Counted from the stretch's first letter, positions 46,116-54,854 are shown. The stretch: DNA of 64,000 nt from Alphaproteobacteria bacterium (GCA_030065235.1 JASJDC010000002.1:124001-188000), one strand, 5' to 3'. The notes: generated by a model from the sequence alone, not told the origin. Translations and numbers: made by a program.

Positions 46116-46616
46116 CTATTTCGGATCGCCGATACGATCCAGATGATCTTGTAGGGCGAGTCGGTCGATCGAGGCCAGCGGCAAATTGACGAAGATCGAG
46201 ATGCGCGCGTTGAGCATCCGGAACGCGTCGGCGAAGGCGGCGGCTTTCTCCGCGTCCGTTCCGGTCTGGGCGGCCGGATCCGGGACGCCCCAATGGGCGG
46301 ACATCGGCTGTCCCGGCCAGACCGGACAGACCTCGTTCGCCGCGTTGTCGCAGACGGTAAAGACGAAATCCATCTTCGGCGCTTCTGGGCCTGCGAACTC
46401 GTCCCAGTTCTTCGAGCGGAAATCATCGGTGGGGAAATTCATGTGTTTCAAAAGATCGATGGCGAACGGGTTGACCTGTCCCGCCGGCTGACTGCCGGCG
46501 CTGTAGGCTTGGAAACGCCCGGCGCCTTCACGGTTCAGGATCGCCTCGGCCAGAATGCTTCGGGCCGAATTGCCGGTGCAGAGGAATAGCACATTGTAGT
46601 TCGTGTCGCTGTCCAT
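46116..46616 (-). CDS. arsC: Thioredoxin-dependent/LMW-PTP-type arsenate reductase
   Basis: A 166-residue protein of the low-molecular-weight phosphotyrosine-phosphatase-like ArsC group. The P-loop LFLCTGNSARSILAEA holds the catalytic cysteine and the anion-binding loop. Additional cysteines in VCDNAANEVCPVWPGQP match the group that uses a cysteine relay. The start was set at 46616 (MDSDTNYNVLFLC). It is transcribed with the aquaporin and DUF523 genes; no arsR is seen beside them. The strand opposite carries the NIPSNAP gene starting 173 bases upstream. Confidence 0.92.
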   Translation of the reverse strand: MDSDTNYNVLFLCTGNSARSILAEAILNREGAGRFQAYSAGSQPAGQVNPFAIDLLKHMNFPTDDFRSKNWDEFAGPEAPKMDFVFTVCDNAANEVCPVWPGQPMSAHWGVPDPAAQTGTDAEKAAAFADAFRMLNARISIFVNLPLASIDRLALQDHLDRIGDPK

Positions 46617-46789
46617 GGTCTCGCGCTTTTGAAGCTGTTGGCATAGGGGCTCGTTGGTTCCAAATCCGTACGCCCGTTTCAAATGAAGGTTTGATGACGG
46701 TCCGCGCCCGCCGCAACGGATTTGCATGGCGATGGCGAAACGGACATGGTCGCTCTGACCGCTACGCGAAACTTAGAGAGGGATGCAGC

Positions 46790-47116
46790 ATGTTGTTTGA
46801 TGTTCGGACCTATACCGTGAAGCCGGGAACGATGGGCGATCATTTGGCGCTCTATGATGAATTTGGCCGCGAGCCTCAGTTCCGCTGCCTCGGCGAGCCG
46901 GCGCTCTATATGCAGGCCGAGACCGGGAACCCGAACGAATATGTCCATATCTGGGTCTACGAAAACGCCGCGGACCGCGAGGCGAAGCGTGCGAGGCTTT
47001 GGGCTGACCCGGACTGGCTGACCTATATCGAGAAGAGCCGGGCGCTGGACGCTCTGGTCTCGCAGAGCAATAGGCTGATGAAACCGGTCAGCTTTATGCC
47101 GCCGTTGAAGCGATAG
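46790..47116 (+). CDS. NIPSNAP-family protein
   Basis: A 108-residue single-domain ferredoxin-like-fold protein of the NIPSNAP family (PF07978), with LFDVRTYTVKPGTMGDHLALYDEFG, EYVHIWVYENAADREAKRARLW (parts) and LMKPVSFMPPLKR. An AGAGAGGG ribosome-binding site precedes the ATG at 46790. Bacterial members are small, functionally unknown and often associated with aromatic or one-carbon catabolism. Convergent with metF, which ends 27 bases away. Confidence 0.85.
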   Translation: MLFDVRTYTVKPGTMGDHLALYDEFGREPQFRCLGEPALYMQAETGNPNEYVHIWVYENAADREAKRARLWADPDWLTYIEKSRALDALVSQSNRLMKPVSFMPPLKR

Positions 47117-47143
47117 GACGCGTGCGGCGCAGGGCTGGCCCGA

Positions 47144-48046
47144 TCAGCCGATTTCGACCGTGACGTCGAACCCGCCCTTGCCGTTTAGATCAAACTGTCC
47201 GGCCTGCACGGCGCGGGTCCATTGCGCGGTCTTTTTCAGCCCGCCCAACGGATACATGTGCACCAACTCGATCCCGCAGTCGGGGTCGTCCGCCTTATAG
47301 GCGGCGAGATCGGCGATCAGCCGGTCGGGCGCGTTTACGGTCATCAGCTTGGCGACATGCATCGCCTGCTTTTTCAGAAAATTCATCGACGGGCCGATGC
47401 CGCAGGCCATAGCGTGTTTCAGCAGGGTCTTGATCGTCGCCAGACCCGGCGCGCCGATATGGATCGGCAGACAGTTGCCCGCCGCCCTGATGCGTTTGTC
47501 CCAGTCGATGATCGGGGCCGCCTCAAAGCAGAATTGCGTGGTGATATACATGTCCAAACCATGGTCCGCGGCGAAGGCGTTCTTCCGCGCCAGCGCTTCG
47601 GCGACATCCGCCTCGGAGATATCCGGCGTGCCTTCGGGATGGCCGGCGACGCCCAGCCGCGTAATCCCGTATTCCTGCAGCAGGCCGGTTTCGAGAATCT
47701 GGATCGTCGCGTCGAAAACGCCGACCGGCCGGTCGACGCCGCCGCCGATCAGCAGCGCCTCGTCGATATCCGCCTCGCCCTTCAGCCGCTTCAGACTCTC
47801 ATCCAGGAAAGCGACGTTCGGGATCGAGCGCGCGGCGAGATGCGGGACCGGGACCATGCCCTGGGCGCGCAGTTTCACCGCCGACGCGATCGTGTCTGCG
47901 ATGTCGGAACCGGGCAGGAAAGTGACATAAACCGCCGTTCCCTCGGCCAGGTGCGCGCGGAAGTCCTCGACCTTCGAGGCCTGGCTGGGCGTCACCTCGC
48001 AGGTCGCGCCGGCCATCAGGGATTGGATCTGGTCTTTGGTCGCCAT
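47144..48046 (-). CDS. metF: Methylenetetrahydrofolate reductase (MetF-like)
   Basis: A 300-residue TIM-barrel flavoprotein. The start at 48046 (MATKDQIQSLMAG) was chosen since the longer frame begins with unrelated residues. Recognisable parts are YVTFLPGSDIADTIASAVKLRAQG, VPVPHLAARSI, LGVAGHPEGTPDI, DMYITTQFCFEA and GLATIKTLLKHAMACG, matching the oxidation-linked MetF of corrinoid demethylation clusters. Next to a methyl-THF:corrinoid methyltransferase it would oxidise 5-methyl-THF to 5,10-methylene-THF, the reverse of its biosynthetic role. Last gene of a minus-strand operon with the ASKHA ferredoxin gene (35 bases upstream). Confidence 0.9.
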   Translation of the reverse strand: MATKDQIQSLMAGATCEVTPSQASKVEDFRAHLAEGTAVYVTFLPGSDIADTIASAVKLRAQGMVPVPHLAARSIPNVAFLDESLKRLKGEADIDEALLIGGGVDRPVGVFDATIQILETGLLQEYGITRLGVAGHPEGTPDISEADVAEALARKNAFAADHGLDMYITTQFCFEAAPIIDWDKRIRAAGNCLPIHIGAPGLATIKTLLKHAMACGIGPSMNFLKKQAMHVAKLMTVNAPDRLIADLAAYKADDPDCGIELVHMYPLGGLKKTAQWTRAVQAGQFDLNGKGGFDVTVEIG

Positions 48047-48081
48047 GATCGGCACTCCGGGAAAAGACTCTTCGGCCAGGA

Positions 48082-50175
48082 TCAGCCGCGCCGGCGACGG
48101 CGCCGCGCCCGCGCCGGCTGGTCGGATGCGGTCTGCGCCTCGGCGGGGCGCGGCTCGGGCAGCCTGACTGCGGCCCGCAACTTGGGGAAGGGGGCGGTCT
48201 TGTGCGGGATCGCCATCGCGCCGACGAAATGCTCCTGGAAGCGCGGCTCGACGGCGGTTTCGATCTTCTCGATCCGTGCGACGAGCTCCCGGATCTCGTC
48301 CCGCGCCTGTTTGTTCAGCAGTGCGATCCGGGCGCCGGTCCCCGCCGCATTGCCGACCGAGACCACATTCTCCAATGCGCAATCGGGAACGAGCCCCAGG
48401 ATCATCGCGTATTTGGCGTCGATATGGCTGCCGAACGCGCCGGCCAGGACCACCCGTTCCGGCGGCGCGCCCATCTTGTCGACTAGCAGTTGGGCCCCGG
48501 CGTAGAGCGCGGCCTTCGCTAATTGGATGGCCCGCACATCGGCCTGGGTCACCCGGATCTCCGGCTCGCCTCGATGGAGGATATAGGCATGGGTGCGGCC
48601 GTCGGGGACGATCCGGTCGGTGCGGGCCGCCATGGCGCCGTCGATCACCCCGTCTTCCGTAATCAAGCCGGCCAGGAACATTTCCGCCAAGACTTCGATG
48701 ATGCCGGAGCCGCAGATTCCAGTGACGCCCGTCTTGCCCGCGGCCGCGTCGAAACCGGGCTCGTCCGACCAGAGGTCCGACCCGATGATGCTGAAACGCG
48801 GCTCCAGGCTCTGCGCATCGATCCGGACGCGTTCGATGGCCCCGGGGGCGGCCCGCTGGCCGGATGTGATCTGCGCGCCTTCCAGCGCTGGGCCGGTCGG
48901 GCTGGAGCAGGCCAGCAACCGCTGCTTGTTGCCGTAGATGATTTCGGCGTTGGTGCCGACATCGACGACGAGCGTCATCTCATCGCGGAATTGCGGACCT
49001 TCCGACAGGACCACGGCCGCCGCGTCGGCGCCGACATGCCCGGCGACGCAGGGCAGGAAATAGGCGCGCGCGCCGATATTGGTCTTGCCGACTAGGTCGA
49101 GCTCGGCGGCGCGGATGCGCACCGCCTGATTGGTCGCCAAGGCGAAGGGCGCCCAGCCCAGCTCGGTCGGATCGATGCCCAACATCAGGTGATGCATGAT
49201 CGGATTGCCGACCAGCACCAGTTCCAGAATGTCCGCCGTATCCACCTCGGCTTCCAACCCGGCCTGGGTCAGCAGATAGCCGAGCGTCTCGCGCACCGCC
49301 TGGGTCATGTCCTTGTCGCCGCCGGGATTCATCATGACATAGCTGACCCGACTCATCAGGTCTTCGCCGAAGCGGATCTGCGGGTTCATCGCGCCGACAG
49401 ACGCGACGACAGCGCCGGTATGAAGATCGGTCAGATGCAGGGACATGGTGGTCGAGCCGATATCGACCGCCGCCCCATAGGCTTTGTCATGAAAGCCGGG
49501 CCAGACCGCCACCAACGCGTCGCCGTCGCGGATCGCCGCCGTGATTTTCCAATCGCCGCCCCGCAAGGCCTTTTGCAGCGCCTGCATTACCGGCAGATCG
49601 ACCCGCGCCAGCTTGGCGACGCCCCATTGCGTGTGCAGGGCCGCCTCAACGCGCTCCAAATCGCCGCTCGGATGGTGCATGTCCGGCTCTGCCACCTCGA
49701 GATAATGCAGCGTGACGATCGGATCGATTTCGATGGCGCGCGCCTCGGCGCGTTTGCGCACGATCTGGCGGTGGACCTGGCTGTCTTCGGGAATATCGAT
49801 GACGCAGTCCCCGAGCAGCTTGCTCTGGCAGCCAAGGCGCCGATCGTCCTTGAGCGGCCGTTTCGAGGCGTAGCGCGTTTCGGTCTGGTTGCGTTCCGAG
49901 AGATGGTCGGGCGCGCTCTTCAATTCGAATTTCGGGAAATCGCCGACGCTCTGGATACACTGGCAGCGGCCGCAAATGCCGCGTCCGCCGCAGACCGAGT
50001 CGAGGTCCACGCCCAGCGTCCGCGCGGCCTGCAGAACGGAGGTTCCGGCGGCGAAGGCGCCGCGCTTGCCGGAAGGGGTGAACACGACACGGACTTGGTC
50101 CGGGTTTTCGGCAATTGAAGTGTCGGCGCTAGTCTGCGAATCCGCCACTGAGGAATTCACGCTGGACACGAGCAT
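48082..50175 (-). CDS. Corrinoid-activating ASKHA/2Fe-2S protein (RACo-type, DUF4445)
   Basis: A 697-residue protein that reactivates inactive Co(II) corrinoid proteins to Co(I). N-terminal [2Fe-2S] domain (about 28-130) with CGGRGICGRCQC (residues 62-73) and a further cysteine downstream; linker; then a large ASKHA ATPase-like part with VDIGSTTMSLHLTD, VVDVGTNAEIIYGNK, FDAAAGKTGVTGICGSGIIEVLAEMF and a C-terminal domain with LAGAFGSHIDAKYAMILGLVPD. It ends in a basic RARRRRRRG-like tail. Such activators appear in anaerobes (acetogens, Methanosarcina) and in aerobic bacteria that demethylate methoxy or quaternary compounds. Between the THF methyltransferase gene and metF. Confidence 0.9.
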   Translation of the reverse strand: MLVSSVNSSVADSQTSADTSIAENPDQVRVVFTPSGKRGAFAAGTSVLQAARTLGVDLDSVCGGRGICGRCQCIQSVGDFPKFELKSAPDHLSERNQTETRYASKRPLKDDRRLGCQSKLLGDCVIDIPEDSQVHRQIVRKRAEARAIEIDPIVTLHYLEVAEPDMHHPSGDLERVEAALHTQWGVAKLARVDLPVMQALQKALRGGDWKITAAIRDGDALVAVWPGFHDKAYGAAVDIGSTTMSLHLTDLHTGAVVASVGAMNPQIRFGEDLMSRVSYVMMNPGGDKDMTQAVRETLGYLLTQAGLEAEVDTADILELVLVGNPIMHHLMLGIDPTELGWAPFALATNQAVRIRAAELDLVGKTNIGARAYFLPCVAGHVGADAAAVVLSEGPQFRDEMTLVVDVGTNAEIIYGNKQRLLACSSPTGPALEGAQITSGQRAAPGAIERVRIDAQSLEPRFSIIGSDLWSDEPGFDAAAGKTGVTGICGSGIIEVLAEMFLAGLITEDGVIDGAMAARTDRIVPDGRTHAYILHRGEPEIRVTQADVRAIQLAKAALYAGAQLLVDKMGAPPERVVLAGAFGSHIDAKYAMILGLVPDCALENVVSVGNAAGTGARIALLNKQARDEIRELVARIEKIETAVEPRFQEHFVGAMAIPHKTAPFPKLRAAVRLPEPRPAEAQTASDQPARARRRRRRG

Positions 50176-50205
50176 ACGAAGATCGCGGCTGCGCCGCCTT
50201 GGCGC

Positions 50206-51114
50206 CTAAGCCGCCCGCCGCCGACGCCGTTCGCCCCGGCCGCCGCGCGCGCTCCCTTCGCCTTCCGGCGCCGGCTCGCGGAATTTACGGATCCACTTGG
50301 CGCAGTCCCGGTCGACGCCGTTGATCACGTCGGCCCCCATTAGCGCAACCATTTCCGGCGCGTGCAGCGGGTTCAGGATGGCTGAGGTCATGCCGGCCCC
50401 CGCCGCCATCGTCAGGAACGAGCCGTTCAGATGATGACGGTTGGGCAGACCGAAGCTGATATTCGAGGCGCCGCAGGTCGTGTTCACCTTCAACTCCTCG
50501 CGCAACCGTCGGATCAGGGCAAGAGCGCCGCGCCCCGCCGCGCCCAAGGCGCCGATCGGCATGACCAGCGGATCGATGACGACGTCCGACCGGGGGATGC
50601 CGTGATCCTCCGCCCTTTCGACAATCGTTTTGGCGACGTCGAAACGGACATCGGGGTCTTCGGAAATGCCGGTTTCGTCATTCGAGATTCCAACAACCGC
50701 GCAGCCATATTTCTTGACCATCGGCAGGATCGCCTCCAGCCGCTCCTCCTCGCCGGTCACGGAGTTCAGCAGCGGTTTGCCCTGGTAGGCCTCCAGGCCC
50801 GCTTCCAGCGCCTCGACGATGGATGAATCGATCGCCAAGGGGACGTCGACCAAGCTCTGCACCAGGCGGATCGTATCGGCCAGAATCTTCGGCTCATCCG
50901 CCAGGGGTATGCCGGCGTTGACATCCAGCATATGCGCGCCGGCGGCGACTTGCGCCAGAGCGTCTGATTCGACGGTCGTGAAATCGCCCGCCTTCATTTC
51001 CGCCGCCAGTTTTTTGCGACCGGTCGGATTGATTCGCTCGCCGATGACGCAGAATGGCCGGTCGAAGCCGATCACGACCTCTTTCGTTGCGGAACTGATT
51101 ACAGTGTCGGTCAT
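50206..51114 (-). CDS. Methyltetrahydrofolate:corrinoid methyltransferase (MtgA/AcsE-like)
   Basis: A 302-residue pterin-binding (DHPS-like) TIM-barrel enzyme that moves the methyl group from the corrinoid protein to THF. The start was set at 51114 (MTDTVISSATK); the longer frame is an artefact. Landmarks: VIGERINPTGRKKLAAEM, AGAHMLDVNAGIPLADEP, AIDSSIVEALEAGLEAYQGK (parts) and TTCGASNISFGLPNRHHLNGSFL. The C-terminal tail is basic (RRRRRAA-rich). First gene of the operon mtgA-like, RACo-like, metF. The divergent LuxR gene starts 271 bases away, giving room for a shared regulatory region. Confidence 0.92.
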   Translation of the reverse strand: MTDTVISSATKEVVIGFDRPFCVIGERINPTGRKKLAAEMKAGDFTTVESDALAQVAAGAHMLDVNAGIPLADEPKILADTIRLVQSLVDVPLAIDSSIVEALEAGLEAYQGKPLLNSVTGEEERLEAILPMVKKYGCAVVGISNDETGISEDPDVRFDVAKTIVERAEDHGIPRSDVVIDPLVMPIGALGAAGRGALALIRRLREELKVNTTCGASNISFGLPNRHHLNGSFLTMAAGAGMTSAILNPLHAPEMVALMGADVINGVDRDCAKWIRKFREPAPEGEGSARGGRGERRRRRAA

Positions 51115-51332
51115 AGCCGGATGATCCTTCCGTCGCTGGTCGCGCTGCGTCCTTTTGTCCCTCAGCCTCGCGCCGTCGCCCAAGGCATGTGCGCGTGGCC
51201 GGGCGTTCGCCGCGCCAACGCTTGTGTATGGCGCGCTCCGCGGCCCTCGGATCGCCGACTTGCGCCCTAAAGCTTCCCGACCGCGCCATGTCGCAATCTC
51301 CGACGGCCCGCATTTTTTTCTTGAGTCTAATT

Positions 51333-51348
51333 GAATATTCTAATATTC
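51333..51348. promoter_or_regulatory. Inverted repeat before the LuxR-type gene
   Basis: GAATAT (51333-51338) and ATATTC (51343-51348) are separated by TCTA, giving a perfect 6-base palindrome in a locally AT-rich stretch within the divergent region of the THF methyltransferase operon and the LuxR-type gene. A role as operator is possible. Nothing else is clear in this 271-base region. Confidence 0.35.
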
Positions 51349-51385
51349 GTTCTTCGTGGGTAACGAAAAAGAAGGATTGGTCGGT

Positions 51386-52084
51386 ATGAGTGTTATTAGG
51401 CGTATTGTCGTTCAAAGCGTGTTTCCCCTTGAGCGCGCCGGCGTGACCGGGCTTGTCCGCTCGCTGTGGGCGTCTGCGGATATTCGTGAAGGAGCGACGC
51501 TTGAAGCGCTTGAAACGGGCGGCGCATTGCTGCGCGACCCCGCATGTGCGCCGGACCTCGTGATCGTCGATTGGCGGACGCCGGAACAGGCGACGACAGT
51601 GGTCCGCGGTCTGGCGGACGGGCATTCGGCGATCATCGTCGCGCTAACCGACGACGGCTCGCTGGGTTGCGTCCGGCGCGCCGTGACGATGGGCGCGTCG
51701 GCGGTCGTGGATGTGAACACAGCCCCGGATGTGTTGAAGGCGATCCTGTCCTTCGCGGCGGAAGGCGGCGATTACGTGCCGGTGAGCGTTTTGGGCGACC
51801 TGTCGGCCGGCCCCGGCGGCGTGCGTCCGCTCTCGACGAGCGGCTATTCCGGCGGCGCGTCGGGCGGCGTTGTCGTCGACGATCCCGCTTTCGCCCACCT
51901 GACGCGACGTCAGCGCGAGGTGCTGAAATTGGTGTCGCGCGGCCTGTCCAACGAGGAAATCGCCCTTGAAATGGGCGTCACCCTGAACACGGTGAAATCC
52001 CATGTCAGCAGCATGTTGCGGGCGTTGGGCGTCAAACGCCGGACACAGGCGATGCGGTTGATGACCGACACGGCCTACGCCTGA
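51386..52084 (+). CDS. LuxR/NarL-type regulator with degenerate receiver domain
   Basis: A 232-residue regulator. The N-terminal receiver-like domain has Asp62 in VIVDWRTP, but the acidic pair usually found at the end of the first strand is Gln10-Ser11 (IVVQSVF) and the conserved lysine position is replaced near VVDVNT, so phosphorylation is unlikely or altered. The C-terminal LuxR helix-turn-helix is intact: LTRRQREVLKLVSRGLSNEEIA, then NTVKSHVSSMLRALGVKRRTQA (parts). The start at 51386 has a GAAGGA ribosome-binding site, better than 51356. No histidine kinase is adjacent. It is divergent to the THF methyltransferase operon and is followed by a terminator. Confidence 0.85.
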   Translation: MSVIRRIVVQSVFPLERAGVTGLVRSLWASADIREGATLEALETGGALLRDPACAPDLVIVDWRTPEQATTVVRGLADGHSAIIVALTDDGSLGCVRRAVTMGASAVVDVNTAPDVLKAILSFAAEGGDYVPVSVLGDLSAGPGGVRPLSTSGYSGGASGGVVVDDPAFAHLTRRQREVLKLVSRGLSNEEIALEMGVTLNTVKSHVSSMLRALGVKRRTQAMRLMTDTAYA

Positions 52085-52109
52085 GACGGCGCGCCGGTCT
52101 GACGAAGAG

Positions 52110-52137
52110 GGGGCGTCGGCGGGGCGCCCCTTTCTTT
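52110..52137 (+). terminator. Terminator after the LuxR-type gene
   Basis: GGGGCG at 52110-52115 and CGCCCC at 52125-52130 form a 6-base-pair GC stem with a 9-base loop, followed by TTTCTTT at 52131-52137. It lies 26 bases after the stop codon and just before the end of the convergent permease gene. Confidence 0.6.
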
Positions 52138-52144
52138 ATGTGCG

Positions 52145-53404
52145 TCAGGTGCGCAGCATCATGCCGTCGCTCAATGATCGCCGATAGGCCTGGAAGGCCG
52201 GAATGGCGCCGGTCAGCGCGCCGGCGCCGATAACCACCCCGAGCACGGCCAGATCCCGAAGCGTCGGCGGCGCGATCGACAGGAAGAGGCCGAAATGGGT
52301 GTTGACGATCGGCTGCGCGATCTGCAGCGACCCATAGAGCATGGCGAGCCCGAGAAGCGCGCCGGCGGCCGCCAGGACCACGGCCTCGGTGACGAACAGG
52401 GCGAAGACGTGAAACGGCCGCGCGCCGACGGATCGCAGGATCGCCATCTCGCGCCGCCGCTCGTTGAGGCTGGCCAGCAGCATGGTCAGCATGCCGAGCA
52501 GACCGGTGACGACGACGAAGACTGAAATGGCGGCCAGCGCCGCCTCCGCCGTTCGCATCAGGTCCCATAACTCTTGCAGCGCCACGCCCGGTAGGATGGC
52601 GAGCAGCGGTTCGCTGCGATATTGGTTGACATAGCGCTGCACCGCGAAGGCGGAGAGCCGGGAATCGAGACCGATCAGGAAGGCGGTGATCGCGCGCGGC
52701 CGCAGCGTCATTTCGCGGACCTGTTCCGCGCTGACCTGCATCCCAGGCACGCGCGCGCCGCCGCGCCAATCGATGTGAATCGCTTCGATCGCCTCCAGGC
52801 TGACATGTACGGTCCGATCCACAGGCGTTCCGGTCTTGGCGAGGATTCCCGAGACCCGGAAGGGCTTGTCGTCATGTTCCGTGAAGCTGGCGCTGCCTAA
52901 GCCATGTGCGATCACGATGGAATCGCCGACGTCGTAGTCCAACGTTTCGGCGACGTCGGCCCCGATCACGGCGTCGAACAGGTCGTCGAACTGAGCGCCC
53001 GACCTGAAGCTCAGCTCTTGTTTCCCGCCATAGCGGTAATGCCGGAAATAATCGTGGTTGGTGCCCAGGACTCGGAACCCGCGATGGGAATCGCCTAGCG
53101 ACAGAGGGATGGTCCAGGCGACCTCCGGCCGTTCTGCGATCTCGCGGTAGCTGCGCCATGAGATATTGTTGGTCGCGTTGCCGATTCGGAAGACCGAATA
53201 GAGAAGCAGTTGCGTCGCGCCGCTGCGGGCGCCGACGATCAGATCAGTTCCCGAGATCGTGTTGGCGAAGCTCGCCTTGGCTTCGGTTCGGACCTTTTCC
53301 ACCCCCAGCACAAGGGTCACGCTGACGGCGATTGCGAAGACCGTCAGCAAGACAGTCGCACGACGGTTGCGTAGGCTTTGCAGAGCGATGGAGAGGATTA
53401 GCAT
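52145..53404 (-). CDS. ABC transporter permease, MacB/FtsX-type
   Basis: A 419-residue membrane protein. The N-terminal transmembrane helix (IALQSLRNRRATVLLTVFAIAVSVTLVLG, in two parts) is followed by a large periplasmic domain (about 45-280) and three C-terminal membrane helices with the FtsX-type motif LLGMLTMLLASLNERRREMAILRSVGARP (parts). It pairs with the ATPase encoded 9 bases upstream. In context with a DUF2796 His-rich protein and DUF3299 protein it corresponds to the Zur-type zinc uptake systems of the ZrgABC kind; MacB-like folds more often export or act on envelope lipoproteins, so the import role is inference. Confidence 0.87.
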   Translation of the reverse strand: MLILSIALQSLRNRRATVLLTVFAIAVSVTLVLGVEKVRTEAKASFANTISGTDLIVGARSGATQLLLYSVFRIGNATNNISWRSYREIAERPEVAWTIPLSLGDSHRGFRVLGTNHDYFRHYRYGGKQELSFRSGAQFDDLFDAVIGADVAETLDYDVGDSIVIAHGLGSASFTEHDDKPFRVSGILAKTGTPVDRTVHVSLEAIEAIHIDWRGGARVPGMQVSAEQVREMTLRPRAITAFLIGLDSRLSAFAVQRYVNQYRSEPLLAILPGVALQELWDLMRTAEAALAAISVFVVVTGLLGMLTMLLASLNERRREMAILRSVGARPFHVFALFVTEAVVLAAAGALLGLAMLYGSLQIAQPIVNTHFGLFLSIAPPTLRDLAVLGVVIGAGALTGAIPAFQAYRRSLSDGMMLRT

Positions 53405-53413
53405 GGCGCAGCC

Positions 53414-54121
53414 TCAGCCTTCCAGATCGGCGCGGTTGATGTCCGCCAGCGCGATCGTGCGGTCGAAGTGGGATTCCAGGGCTGCGTCATGACTGACGAA
53501 GACCAGCGTGGCCTCCGCGGCGCGGGCCTCCTGAAACAGCAGATCGATGAAGGCCTCGCGCAACTCGGCGTCAATGGCGGAGGTCGGCTCGTCGGCGATG
53601 ATCAGGTCCGGCGCGCCAATCAGGGAACGGGCCGCCGCGACCCGCTGCTGTTGCCCCATGCTCAGCCGCGACACCGGCCGTCCCGACAGCGCGTCTACGT
53701 CGAGCTCCATCCGCAGCAGCATATCGCGCGCCGCATCCTCAAGCGTTTCCGCCCGGTCCAGCGCCTGTCGCCGGCGCGCCGCTGAGAAGCGGCAAGGCAG
53801 GGTCACATTGTCGATCAGGGATAGATAGGGGACCAGATTGAACATCTGGAAAATGAAACCGATATGGTCGGCCCGGAAGGCGTCGCGTTGGGCTCCGCTG
53901 AGCGCCGCGAGATCCGTTCCCAGGATCGAAACAGCCCCCGACTCGGGCGACGCGACGCCGCCCAGCAGGTTCAGCAGCGTGGTCTTGCCGCTGCCGCTGC
54001 GGCCCTTGATGAAGATCTTCTCGCCCGAGGCGACCTCAAGTCGGGCGATATCCAGGACCAGCGGATCGGTCCGACGCCAGCGGAAACGGACGTCGGACAG
54101 GCGGATCATCGTTTCGCCCAT
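53414..54121 (-). CDS. ABC transporter ATP-binding protein
   Basis: A 235-residue LolD/MacB-type ATPase. Walker A GRSGSGKTTLLNLLGG, Q-loop FIFQMFNLVPYLSL, signature LSMGQQQRVAAARSLIG, Walker B LIIADEPTSAID and the switch His in VFVSHDAALE are all present, so it should be active. It ends 9 bases before the permease start. The upstream His-rich protein gene ends 30 bases before it. Forms the ATPase of the putative zinc system. Confidence 0.92.
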   Translation of the reverse strand: MGETMIRLSDVRFRWRRTDPLVLDIARLEVASGEKIFIKGRSGSGKTTLLNLLGGVASPESGAVSILGTDLAALSGAQRDAFRADHIGFIFQMFNLVPYLSLIDNVTLPCRFSAARRRQALDRAETLEDAARDMLLRMELDVDALSGRPVSRLSMGQQQRVAAARSLIGAPDLIIADEPTSAIDAELREAFIDLLFQEARAAEATLVFVSHDAALESHFDRTIALADINRADLEG

Positions 54122-54151
54122 GGCGCGAGGCGGCTTCCGTTGTGGTTTGGC

Positions 54152-54826
54152 CTAGAGCGTGAGGCGCGCTGACGACGGTGTCAATTCCCGGGCGCTTTGG
54201 CCGCTGTTGGAGATGGCCTGGACGTCGAGTTCCTCGATTGTCGGAAAGCGTTCGAAGAGTTTGACGTCTATGAAATCCAGGCGATCCGGGTCGGTGCATT
54301 GGAAACGATACAGCGCCTGGAATTCGGCATGCGGTTCGTCGCCATGCGCATGGTGGTCATGGTCGTCGTGGCTATGCTCGGCATGGCCATCCGCTTTTTC
54401 TCCATGGGCGTCGTGGTCATGGTCTTCGTGCTTGTGATCGTGGTCATGATCGGGGCCGAGCAGCGCCGAATCGACCCGCGCCTCCTGCATTTGACAGCCT
54501 GCCTCCGGAGGAAACGCGAAAAGGCCGCTGGCGTCTTCCAAGAACGTGGCCGCGTCCTTCACGGCGGCCTTCTCTTCCGCGGTTTTGGGCGTGTATTCGA
54601 ATCCGACGATGTCGGCCCCCGGCGCGGTCAGCGCCATCTCGACGGTGTCTCCCTCGACTGCGACATTCAACGTGGCGACGCCATGGACATGCGCACCGTG
54701 CTCCCGATCGCTCGCGCCGGCGGCGCCGGCGGCCAAAGCCAGCCAAAGGCCCGTTGAGCAGGCGACGGCGCGCCGCGCTTGGCCGAAATGTCTCGCTGTC
54801 GTTCGCCGCATCGCTGGCGCCTCCAT
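54152..54826 (-). CDS. His-rich DUF2796/ZrgA-type periplasmic zinc-binding protein
   Basis: A 224-residue secreted protein with a Sec signal (SP near residues 6-38, cleavage after GAAGA) and a DUF2796 domain beginning REHGAHVHGVATLNVAVEGD. A long run of His/Asp-rich repeats, such as DHDHDHKHEDHDHDAHG and HAEHSHDDHDHHAHGDEPH, fills the middle, as in ZrgA, the zinc-binding protein of the Vibrio cholerae zinc uptake system. The C-terminal domain contains the conserved FIDVKLFERFPTIEELDVQAI. Two start codons (residue 1 or 6) are possible. A candidate Zur box lies 29 bases upstream. Confidence 0.9.
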   Translation of the reverse strand: MEAPAMRRTTARHFGQARRAVACSTGLWLALAAGAAGASDREHGAHVHGVATLNVAVEGDTVEMALTAPGADIVGFEYTPKTAEEKAAVKDAATFLEDASGLFAFPPEAGCQMQEARVDSALLGPDHDHDHKHEDHDHDAHGEKADGHAEHSHDDHDHHAHGDEPHAEFQALYRFQCTDPDRLDFIDVKLFERFPTIEELDVQAISNSGQSARELTPSSARLTL

Positions 54827-54854
54827 AATCGGTCCGAAGAAACAATCCTATGTA

